Origin: an uncultured Bacteroidales bacterium
GTDB taxonomy: Bacteria > Bacteroidota > Bacteroidia > Bacteroidales > Paludibacteraceae
Length of the DNA stretch: 14,394 nt
Reading direction: 5' to 3'
Assembly: GCA_937911935.1 (NCBI GenBank)
Contig: CALDQH010000090.1
Location: 1 to 14,394, forward strand
Both the position numbers and the translations under genes were made by a program. The first letter of the stretch is position 1; the number at the start of each line of letters is the position of its first letter. This document shows, piece after piece, positions 5,653-12,334 of the stretch. The notes below the pieces were generated by a model that did no database searches, was not told the origin of the DNA, and saw only the letters and a list, made by a program, of their open reading frames with translations.

Positions 5653-6734
5653 ATAGTACGGAAAATCATCAGGTCGGTAATAGGTTTGCTGACAGGATGC
5701 AAAGCGAAGAGAGATTGTTGCAATTGGAGCAACAAATCTCCCAGTCGGTTTATAAATTAGAGACCCTTTTACAAAAGGTAGATTGGTTAAAAGTTTATGC
5801 TTCGGTTGCTTCTTCGTCGCAACCAATAGAGCGCATACGCAAAAGCAACGTTACTTTCTTTGAATTTATGCATTCGGTTATTCAGCAATTAACCTTAAGC
5901 AACCGAGGCAGAACAGCAGAAGCTTACGAGTCTGCGTTTAGCAGTTTTAGAAAGTTTATGAAACTAAGGGATGTGTTCTTAGACGATGTTGACGATGAGC
6001 TGATTAGGCGTTACGAGATGTTTCTGCACCATTCTGGTGTGAGCAAAAACAGCAGTTCTTTTTACATGCGTATTTTGCGTGCTGTTTACAACAGAGCGGT
6101 AGAAAAAGATCTGGTCGAAACGCGTCACCCTTTTAAGCATGTTTATACGGGGGTAGATAGAACCGTGAAACGTGCACTAAACATGTCAGCCATCAAGCGA
6201 ATCAAAAATTTAAATCTTGCTTACGATAAAAAGTACGATTTTGCCCGCGATATGTTTTTGTTTAGTTTCTACATGCGGGGCATGTCCTTTATCGATATGG
6301 CACACCTAAAACGCTCCAACTTATCCAGGGGATACATTACGTATCGAAGACGTAAAACAGGGCAAGAATTACACATAAAATGGGAGGTCTGCATGCAGGA
6401 AATTGTCGATAAATACCGCAAGCAGTGTGACGAGGGCTACTTACTGCCAATTTTTAAACGACATCCCGAAACACGTAATCAATACAAGTACAATTTGGCG
6501 CGTATCAACAGGCATTTACGCGAGGTTGCCTTACAGGCACGCATCCACATTCCACTTACCTTATACGTCGCTCGGCATTCGTGGGCGAGTATCGCTAAGA
6601 GCAAACGTATCCCCATTTCGGTTATCAGCGAATGTATGGGGCACGATAGCGAAAAAACAACACGAATTTACCTAACAGCACTCGACAAATCGGTTATCGA
6701 TAAGGCCAATAAATCGATCTTGAACGAGTTGTAG
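5649..6734 (+). CDS. Tyrosine recombinase / site-specific integrase
   Basis: This 361-aa recombinase cuts and rejoins DNA through a covalent tyrosine intermediate. A SAM-like core-binding domain lies at about 68-165 (FFEFMHSVIQQL to the YMRILRAVYNRA helix). The catalytic domain follows, with R210 (FYMRGMSFIDM), K236 (RRRKTG), R309-H310 (YVARHSW), H332 (CMGHDS) and nucleophile Y341 (TTRIYLTALD). The usual first His of the HxxR box is Tyr306, as in many Bacteroidetes integrases and invertases. An N-terminal extension of about 65 residues, partly coiled-coil, precedes the core domain. No other mobile-element gene is nearby, so it may be a genomic invertase or a remnant of an element. It ends 3 bp from the convergent trkA stop. 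Confidence 0.92.
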   Translation: MDSTENHQVGNRFADRMQSEERLLQLEQQISQSVYKLETLLQKVDWLKVYASVASSSQPIERIRKSNVTFFEFMHSVIQQLTLSNRGRTAEAYESAFSSFRKFMKLRDVFLDDVDDELIRRYEMFLHHSGVSKNSSSFYMRILRAVYNRAVEKDLVETRHPFKHVYTGVDRTVKRALNMSAIKRIKNLNLAYDKKYDFARDMFLFSFYMRGMSFIDMAHLKRSNLSRGYITYRRRKTGQELHIKWEVCMQEIVDKYRKQCDEGYLLPIFKRHPETRNQYKYNLARINRHLREVALQARIHIPLTLYVARHSWASIAKSKRIPISVISECMGHDSEKTTRIYLTALDKSVIDKANKSILNEL

Positions 6735-6737
6735 GGG

Positions 6738-7157
6738 CTAAATCAACTCTTCGGTTTTGGCAGATGTTAGTCTTTCGGCAAAGATGCGGGCAGCATACTG
6801 CTCTGGAATGAATATTTTTTGAATATTCATGGCGCGCATAATGGATTGATGTGTTTGGTCGATGGCTCGGGCATATACCTTGGCAACGCCCAACTCTTTA
6901 AGTGTGGCAACGGTTCGTAGCGAATTGCCCATGCTTTGCCCGATGGCAACAATGGCGCAATCTATCTCGTCTAATGGTAATTGTTTGAGTGCTGCACGTT
7001 GCGTGGCATCCATGATGTAGGCAACCGAAATATGGTCTTTAATTTCGTCAATGCGTTGTTCTAAGATATCAACGCCAATAACATCGTGTCCTTGTTCGGT
7101 TAGTTCGATGGCCAATGTAGAGCCAAAGTTACCTAATCCAATGAGTAAACATTTCAT
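6738..7157 (-). CDS. trkA: TrkA/KtrA-like potassium channel regulatory subunit, RCK_N domain only (C-terminally short)
   Basis: This cytoplasmic protein binds nucleotide and forms the gating ring of the K+ channel TrkH/KtrB. Residues 1-120 form a complete Rossmann-type RCK_N domain: MKCLLIGLGNFGS with GxGxxG at 7-12, D30 at the end of strand 2, and conserved IVAIGQSMGNS. At 139 aa it is about 80-90 residues shorter than ordinary KtrA (about 220 aa), and the ligand-binding RCK_C domain is missing. The following DNA on this strand is only the antisense of the recombinase 3' end, with no RCK_C remnant that I can see. It lies 14 bp downstream of trkH in the same operon. It may be functional as a minimal ring subunit or a damaged gene. 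Confidence 0.88.
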   Translation of the reverse strand: MKCLLIGLGNFGSTLAIELTEQGHDVIGVDILEQRIDEIKDHISVAYIMDATQRAALKQLPLDEIDCAIVAIGQSMGNSLRTVATLKELGVAKVYARAIDQTHQSIMRAMNIQKIFIPEQYAARIFAERLTSAKTEELI

Positions 7158-7171
7158 AAATGGCTATCTGT

Positions 7172-8965
7172 TTAGTTAATAATTACATTGTCTTTGGGCA
7201 GACGATAATGGGCTGTTTTGTCTGTTCTAATTAAGCACATAAGCAGTGTAATCAGCCCTACACGACCCATAAACATGAGTAGTGAAACCACTACTTTGCT
7301 TTCGTCACTTAGTAGAGGGGTTATGTTTAAACTAGACCCTACGGTGCCGTATGCCGATATGGTCTCGAATAGCAACCCTTTTATGGGCAGATGAGGTTCT
7401 AATGCCATTAGTACGATAAAAAATAATACGATGCACAGCAACGAACCAAAAATAACAGCCGATGCGCGGCGAATAGAACTTTCTGATAATTCTCGTTTGA
7501 ATAATACGACGTGGTTTTCGCCTTTAATCACCGAAATAAAACCTGCCCATGCCACTGCAAAGGTATTTACTTTTATACCACCAGCAGTAGATTGAGATCC
7601 GCCACCAATCCACATCAAAAGCATGTATAAAAGTATCGAGAAAATAGAGAATTCTGTTAGGTCTATCGAACTAAACCCTGCAGTACGAGGTGATACGGCA
7701 TTAAATATACTTTGGGTAATTTTGTCGGCTGTCGATAAATGTGCAAAAGCACCATTCCATTCCAATAACCCCATGCAAATACTGCCCAATACAAGCAAAG
7801 AGGTTGTAACGGTAAGCACTATTTTGGTGTTTAGTTGAGTTAAGTGAATGTGCGGTTGGTGTTTCTGTAAGATTCGTTTGCCCCAACCTTTTAGGCGATA
7901 AAACAGGATGGTTCTAAAATTCATTAAGATGGGAAAACCTAAACCGCCTAAAACAATCAGTACAGATAGGGTAAGGTATAGGGCGTTGTGTCCTTGTAGT
8001 ACCAGCGGATTGCTAAGGTTGCCAGGTAGCGTAGAGAATCCTGCATTGCAAAAAGCAGATACAGCATGAAAAACGGCAAAAAACACTTCGTCCTGCAAAC
8101 TATAACCCATTGTTCCGTGAATGGTGAGCCATATAAAAAACGCACCTATTCCTTCGATGATAAACGTAAAAAATAGGATGTAGAGTAGGGTAGAAAGCAG
8201 CGAACTCATGGTTTCAGAGCCCACTAAGTCGCGCAAAGCAAATTGATTGTACAATCCTGAGCCTCCCATAAAAAACAAGGCAAAGAAACTCGTAATGGTC
8301 ATAACGCCTAATCCTCCAATTTGAATAAGCAGCGCAATGATAATTTGCCCTTCTTTGGTAAAAACTTCGGCTATATCAATAGGGGTTAGACCCGTAACGC
8401 ACACTGCACTTGTTGATACAAATATAGCATCAACCAAAGGCAGAACGATACCAGCATGGGTAGAGCGGGGAAGCAAAAGCAGCAAAGTGCCAAAGGCTAT
8501 GATAATGGCAAAACCACCCGCTAATAGCAAGGCTGGGTTGGTACGTCTATTCAACATATTCATTACCCCTTGCGACAGTTCCAAAACCGAAAAAAGACCT
8601 AAAACCGCCACCTGAGGGATGTGGTGTCCCAACCAGTAATATTGAGGTGGTAGCGTAATAAAATCATTGATGCCAATGGCTATAAGTAGGATGCCCCAAA
8701 GGATAGTGGGTATAATTTTTTTGCCCCGAATGGTGTGCCATTGAAAAATTAAATTGCCCACATACGATAAACTATACATCCACCAGGCATATTGGTATAT
8801 GAGTTCTACCCAAGCTTGTTCGTTCGGGTACAAATCAAATCCATAATCCACCACAATGGCACCGATGGTAAGTGCTGCTACCATAAACATGAACAGCCTA
8901 AACCATTTGAACCATTTTTTGCGGGTAATGGGCGACATTGTATTGAACAACTGCTTTACTTTCAT
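7172..8965 (-). CDS. trkH: TrkH/KtrB-family potassium uptake channel protein
   Basis: This inner-membrane K+ translocating subunit is 597 aa from the chosen start. The four pore repeats are visible by their filter segments: AVCVTGLT (187-194), AFCNAGFST (304-312), SPRTAGFSS (425-433) and SAYGTVGSS (537-545). The intramembrane gating stretch GGGSQSTAGGIK (454-465) and Arg568 in FMGRVGL are also present. About 140 residues with roughly four extra hydrophobic segments precede the conserved core, making it longer than KtrB (about 450 aa). I use ATG 8965, since a -7 element at 8999-8992 would start transcription downstream of the longer candidate start at 9016. It is co-transcribed with trkA. The assignment to Trk versus Ktr naming is not settled by sequence. 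Confidence 0.93.
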   Translation of the reverse strand: MKVKQLFNTMSPITRKKWFKWFRLFMFMVAALTIGAIVVDYGFDLYPNEQAWVELIYQYAWWMYSLSYVGNLIFQWHTIRGKKIIPTILWGILLIAIGINDFITLPPQYYWLGHHIPQVAVLGLFSVLELSQGVMNMLNRRTNPALLLAGGFAIIIAFGTLLLLLPRSTHAGIVLPLVDAIFVSTSAVCVTGLTPIDIAEVFTKEGQIIIALLIQIGGLGVMTITSFFALFFMGGSGLYNQFALRDLVGSETMSSLLSTLLYILFFTFIIEGIGAFFIWLTIHGTMGYSLQDEVFFAVFHAVSAFCNAGFSTLPGNLSNPLVLQGHNALYLTLSVLIVLGGLGFPILMNFRTILFYRLKGWGKRILQKHQPHIHLTQLNTKIVLTVTTSLLVLGSICMGLLEWNGAFAHLSTADKITQSIFNAVSPRTAGFSSIDLTEFSIFSILLYMLLMWIGGGSQSTAGGIKVNTFAVAWAGFISVIKGENHVVLFKRELSESSIRRASAVIFGSLLCIVLFFIVLMALEPHLPIKGLLFETISAYGTVGSSLNITPLLSDESKVVVSLLMFMGRVGLITLLMCLIRTDKTAHYRLPKDNVIIN

Positions 8966-8991
8966 TTTGTATGTTACACATTTAATAATGG

Positions 8992-8999
8992 CAAATGTA
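8992..8999 (-). promoter_or_regulatory. -7 element of the trkH-trkA operon
   Basis: The minus strand reads TACATTTG, an exact TAnnTTTG match. The expected start near 8985 gives a 20-nt leader to the ATG at 8965. The -33 box is not clear. This site decides the trkH start codon. Confidence 0.55.
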
Positions 9000-9054
9000 A
9001 ATATAATCGGAATCAATTGTTTGTTTTTTGATAAAAAAATGAGGTAAGATGTAT

Positions 9055-9062
9055 TATCTTTG
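9055..9062 (+). promoter_or_regulatory. -7 element of the TPR-rmuC operon
   Basis: TATCTTTG matches TAnnTTTG exactly. TTTG occurs at 9027-9030, 24 nt upstream, slightly farther than the usual 19-21. Transcription would begin near 9069, leaving about 20 nt to the ATG at 9089. It is divergent from the trkH promoter about 60 bp away. Confidence 0.5.
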
Positions 9063-9088
9063 TATCCAAATTATTGACTTTCTTGACA

Positions 9089-10720
9089 ATGAAAAGATTC
9101 TGTATTCTTTGGGTAGCTCTTTTGTCTTGTGTATGCAGTTTGCAGGCACAAGAAGAACCACTTACGGCGAAAGATATGTACGACATGGCAGTAGAATGTG
9201 TAAAAGTACACAACAGAAGTGCTGCTCTGGAATACCTTAAAGAAGCTAATCGATTAGATCCAACTCTATCGGATGCCTATGCATTGAGCGGAGCTATTGT
9301 GTCAGAATACATCGTAAATTTACTGAAAACACGTGCAGCAAACGACCTTGCTTCGCGCGATACCGTTGCTCAATTGGTGCCATATTGTTTAGGTCAAATG
9401 AACAATGCCATTCAATTTTGCAACGAAGAGTCAATCCATTCAATGGCTTTGTTGCTGTTAACAAGGGGTGACTTTTATGCTGATTTAGGCTACTACGATA
9501 AAGCATACAAAGATTTTAATGCAGCTTACGAAGCATTAAAAAAAGACGAATTTGATGTAGCAGTAGATATCCTAGAAAGCAGAGCCAACATATACCGTAT
9601 GGCAGGCGATGAAATGAGCTATCATTTGGATATGAGCGAGGCCATTACCAATTGCAAAAAAGCCATTAAAAAAGATCCGACCGATATTCGTTTTTACGAA
9701 AAACGCCTAAATATTCGTTACCAACTGGGCTTTTATAACCTTGTCGAAGAATCTTTGTTTGAAATCTTAGAAAAGTTCCCACCTCAAACATTCGAGGACT
9801 TTGACGATTACGAAGCGGCTTTGCGATTGGATATTCCAACTGCCAAAAAGTTGTTATCTAAAAAGTTAAAGAAACAACCCGACAACAAAAATTGGCTATA
9901 CGTACAAGCCTTGCTTACTTTCTATCAAAAAGATTATGCTTTGGCATTGCAACAATTTGATAATTTGATAGCCCAATGTGACGATACGTATCGCCTACAA
10001 CACGGCAAGGTTTCGTGCTATTTCAATGCCAATTGCTACGACAAAGCATTGGCCATGTTCGATAAAATGGGGGCTACCCACGACTCGCTCGACTACCAGG
10101 ATCGTTTCCTAAAAATGATGATATGCGAGTTAGACGGCAGGTACGAAGATGCCATTGCTCTTACCGAAGATTTATTGAAAAAGCCCGAATATCAGAAAGA
10201 AATACTATATACACGTGCCAGTGCCTACCGCCGATTGGGACAGGATGCCAAGGCCATGGTAGATCTTAATACCATTTTGCAAAACGATAGTACCTACACT
10301 TATGCTCTTTTAAGTAGGGCTAAAATTCACTTAAAATACGGTGCACTTGATATGGCTAAGACTGATGCTATGCGTGTTTTGCAAGTAGATACTGTATGTG
10401 ATGGTAACAGTGTTCGCCACTATGCTTTGTTTATCATGGATAGGGAACAAGAGGCCATAGACTGGGTAAATAGTGTACAAACAACCGATGTTAGTAGGGA
10501 TCGTTATTACGATGCTGCTTGCTTGTTTTCGATGATGGGCAAAACAGAAGAAGCTCTGCAACAATTAGAAAAAGCATTAGAGGCAGGTTATGCTTATTTT
10601 AACCATGTGATGCACGATAACGACTTGGATAACATTCGTCAGTTGCCACAATTTATGCCTTTGGTAGAAAAATACAAACAGAAGCACGACGAAAAGTGCT
10701 CTCAATTGATAGAACCTTAA
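9089..10720 (+). CDS. Exported tetratricopeptide-repeat (TPR) protein
   Basis: This 543-aa protein consists almost entirely of TPR-like helix pairs and probably acts as a protein-protein scaffold in the periplasm or at the outer membrane. The start is ATG 9089; an in-frame TTG five codons earlier is less likely. MKRFCILWVALLSCVCSLQA is a signal peptide, with cleavage likely after Ala20. A lipoprotein site at Cys14 is possible but the preceding Leu is unusual. TPR units are clear near HNRSAALEYLKEANRLDPT, GYYDKAYKDFNAAYEAL, KDYALALQQFDNLI, GRYEDAIALTEDLL, GQDAKAMVDLNTILQNDST and GKTEEALQQLEKALEAGYAY. The tail (NDNDL-like DNDLDNIRQLPQF) resembles the end-of-array pattern of many Bacteroidetes TPR proteins. 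It lies 12 bp before rmuC. No specific partner is known. Confidence 0.85.
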   Translation: MKRFCILWVALLSCVCSLQAQEEPLTAKDMYDMAVECVKVHNRSAALEYLKEANRLDPTLSDAYALSGAIVSEYIVNLLKTRAANDLASRDTVAQLVPYCLGQMNNAIQFCNEESIHSMALLLLTRGDFYADLGYYDKAYKDFNAAYEALKKDEFDVAVDILESRANIYRMAGDEMSYHLDMSEAITNCKKAIKKDPTDIRFYEKRLNIRYQLGFYNLVEESLFEILEKFPPQTFEDFDDYEAALRLDIPTAKKLLSKKLKKQPDNKNWLYVQALLTFYQKDYALALQQFDNLIAQCDDTYRLQHGKVSCYFNANCYDKALAMFDKMGATHDSLDYQDRFLKMMICELDGRYEDAIALTEDLLKKPEYQKEILYTRASAYRRLGQDAKAMVDLNTILQNDSTYTYALLSRAKIHLKYGALDMAKTDAMRVLQVDTVCDGNSVRHYALFIMDREQEAIDWVNSVQTTDVSRDRYYDAACLFSMMGKTEEALQQLEKALEAGYAYFNHVMHDNDLDNIRQLPQFMPLVEKYKQKHDEKCSQLIEP

Positions 10721-10732
10721 GCGAAATTTGTT

Positions 10733-12082
10733 ATGGTATTGTATATTTTGTTATCAGTTTTAGGAGGCGCTCTATTGGGCGCATTGGTCGTTTTTGTGGT
10801 GTTGCGTTCCAAGCAATTTGCGCTTCAAACACAGAACGAGTTGTCTAAACAAGAATTAGAATATGTGCAAAAGCAGTTGCAGGATAAGCAACAGCAGATG
10901 CTTTTAGAAAAGCAAACCATGCAAGCCGAAGCCGATAAAAGGCTGCAAGAAGAACGTACCATAGCAGAAAAGCGTTTGCAAGAAGAACGCATCCATGCAG
11001 AGTCTTTGCGTAGAGAGGCAGATGAGCAATGGAATAAAAAACTCGAGGCATTAAAAAGCGAAATCAGTCGCATTACTATCGAGCAGCTAAGCAAAAAGCA
11101 AGATGCCTTGCAGGATCAAAATCGCAATCAAATGGGCGAATTGCTACAACCCATCCGCGAAAAATTTGCCGAGTTCGAAAAATCGGTCAATGAGAGTAAA
11201 ACCCAAAGTGCTGTTCAAAAAGAGGAACTGAAAAAAAGTTTCGAGGGCATGCTAAAACTCTTTGAACAACAACAAAATCAGGCTGTAAACAGCATCAAAG
11301 AGCAAACCGAAAAAATTGGTAGCGATGCAGCTAACCTTACCAAGGCGCTAAAAGGCGATAGCAAGATACAAGGCGACTGGGGCGAAATGGTGCTCGAAAC
11401 TATTTTAGAAAACAGTGGATTGGTAAAAGGCGAAAATTACTTTGTACAAGAAAACGTAAAAGACGAAAATGGCAATAATTTCCGCCCCGATGTAGTCGTA
11501 AAATTCCCAGAAGGCAGGTCGGTGGTAATCGATTCAAAAGTATCGCTTACAGCTTATGCCGATGCCATGGCAGGGGAATCGGAAGATATTCGTAATCAAC
11601 GCATGGCAGCGCACGTGCAAAGCGTGGTAAAACACATCGACGAGTTAGCTGTAAAAAAATACGACGAGTTGGTCGAGAATGCCATTGGTTATGTGTTGTT
11701 GTTTATTCCTAACGAAGCCGCCTATAGTGCTGCTTTAAAAGCACGCCCACAACTATCGCAGGATGCGTACAAAAAACACATCATCCTCATATCGCCCAGC
11801 AATTTGCTAATGACCTTGCAACTTGCCTACAACCTTTGGCAATACGATAAGCAAACCAAAAATGTCGAAAAAATAGTCCAAAGTGCCTCGGGCCTTTACG
11901 ATAAAGTAGCTCTTTTCCAAGATTCGTTCGACAAAATTGGCGCACAGATACAAACGCTTTCTGTCACTTTTGAAAATGCCAAAGGGCAATTGAGCGAAGG
12001 TAAAGGCAATGTCTTGGGACGTGTCGAAAAGTTCAAGGAATTAGGAATTAACCCCAAAAAGAGCCTGCGAATCTCAGAATAA
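10733..12082 (+). CDS. rmuC: DNA recombination protein RmuC
   Basis: RmuC is a membrane-anchored, nuclease-like protein; loss in E. coli raises inversion between short repeats. The 449-aa protein has an N-terminal membrane segment (about 3-25), a long Gln/Glu/Lys-rich coiled coil (about 28-200), and the RmuC domain (about 205-410). Motifs are GDWGE (214-218), RPDVVVKFPEGRSVVIDSK (251-269) with the PD-(D/E)xK-like Asp253, Asp267 and Lys269, and the conserved FIPNEAAYSAA and ISPSNLLMTLQLAY. The coiled coil contains a near-exact tandem repeat, KRLQEER(T/I)xAE, at 69-90. The gene starts 12 bp after the TPR gene, so they probably share one transcript, and ends at a strong terminator. Confidence 0.93.
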   Translation: MVLYILLSVLGGALLGALVVFVVLRSKQFALQTQNELSKQELEYVQKQLQDKQQQMLLEKQTMQAEADKRLQEERTIAEKRLQEERIHAESLRREADEQWNKKLEALKSEISRITIEQLSKKQDALQDQNRNQMGELLQPIREKFAEFEKSVNESKTQSAVQKEELKKSFEGMLKLFEQQQNQAVNSIKEQTEKIGSDAANLTKALKGDSKIQGDWGEMVLETILENSGLVKGENYFVQENVKDENGNNFRPDVVVKFPEGRSVVIDSKVSLTAYADAMAGESEDIRNQRMAAHVQSVVKHIDELAVKKYDELVENAIGYVLLFIPNEAAYSAALKARPQLSQDAYKKHIILISPSNLLMTLQLAYNLWQYDKQTKNVEKIVQSASGLYDKVALFQDSFDKIGAQIQTLSVTFENAKGQLSEGKGNVLGRVEKFKELGINPKKSLRISE

Positions 12083-12093
12083 AAACTATTAAG

Positions 12094-12125
12094 TAGGTGG
12101 TAATTTGTGAGCAAATTACCACCTA
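12094..12125. terminator. Strong terminator after rmuC
   Basis: A perfect 14-bp stem, TAGGTGGTAATTTG paired with its complement, closes on the tetraloop TGAG (12108-12111). It starts 12 bp past the rmuC stop and is followed by TTATTTCTCCTTTC. On the minus strand a TTAATAGTTTTTATT tract follows, so it may also stop transcription coming from the RNase R side. Confidence 0.85.
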
Positions 12126-12153
12126 TTATTTCTCCTTTCTCCTTTATTCCCTT

Positions 12154-12186
12154 CGGTCATCAACACGTCGACAAGCTCAGTGACCG
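12154..12186. repeat. REP-like inverted repeat
   Basis: CGGTCA (12154-12159) and TGACCG (12181-12186) are inverted arms around a 21-nt interior that holds GTCGAC and CAAGCTCAG. A GACAAGCTCAGTGACC-type core is one I recall as a widespread extragenic repeat in bacteria. There is no ORF here. Confidence 0.5.
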
Positions 12187-12224
12187 CACCGATTCGCCGA
12201 TTATTCGGGCTCCGCCCTCATGAA

Positions 12225-12283
12225 GTTGCTCCCGCTCGGCATAATCAAAATAAATTTTGTTTCTGCCCTCGCTTAATCGCAAC
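12225..12283. repeat. Imperfect long stem-loop (extragenic repeat)
   Basis: Nested inverted arms are GTTGC/GCAAC (12225-12229 and 12279-12283), GGCA/TGCC (12238-12241 and 12264-12267) and CAAAAT/ATTTTG (12246-12251 and 12254-12259), giving an imperfect hairpin of 59 nt. Similar sequence around CCGCTCGGCATAATC is familiar to me from intergenic regions of Bacteroidales genomes, where it recurs. Confidence 0.5.
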
Positions 12284-12284
12284 T

Positions 12285-12324
12285 TTCACCGATTCACCGA
12301 TTCACCGATTCACCGATTCACCGG
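12285..12324. repeat. 8-bp tandem repeat TTCACCGA, about 4.9 copies
   Basis: Four perfect copies (12285-12316) and a fifth ending CCGG are seen. A degenerate copy TTCGCCGA lies at 12193-12200, on the other side of the stem-loop. The array runs directly into the short hairpin GGCGC-GTA-GCGCC (12323-12335), which touches the RNase R stop codon and has no T-run on the minus strand. Confidence 0.9.
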
Positions 12325-12334
12325 CGCGTAGCGC

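Noticed and set aside
8966..9016. Longer TrkH start with 17 extra residues
   Set aside because: The exact -7 element at 8999-8992 lies inside this stretch, so the transcript would not contain the earlier start.
9074..9088. TTG start of the TPR protein
   Set aside because: The ATG at 9089 gives a standard signal peptide beginning MKRF; the extra five codons are not needed.
12285..12324. CRISPR-like array
   Set aside because: The 8-bp units are directly adjacent with no spacers and no cas genes are present.
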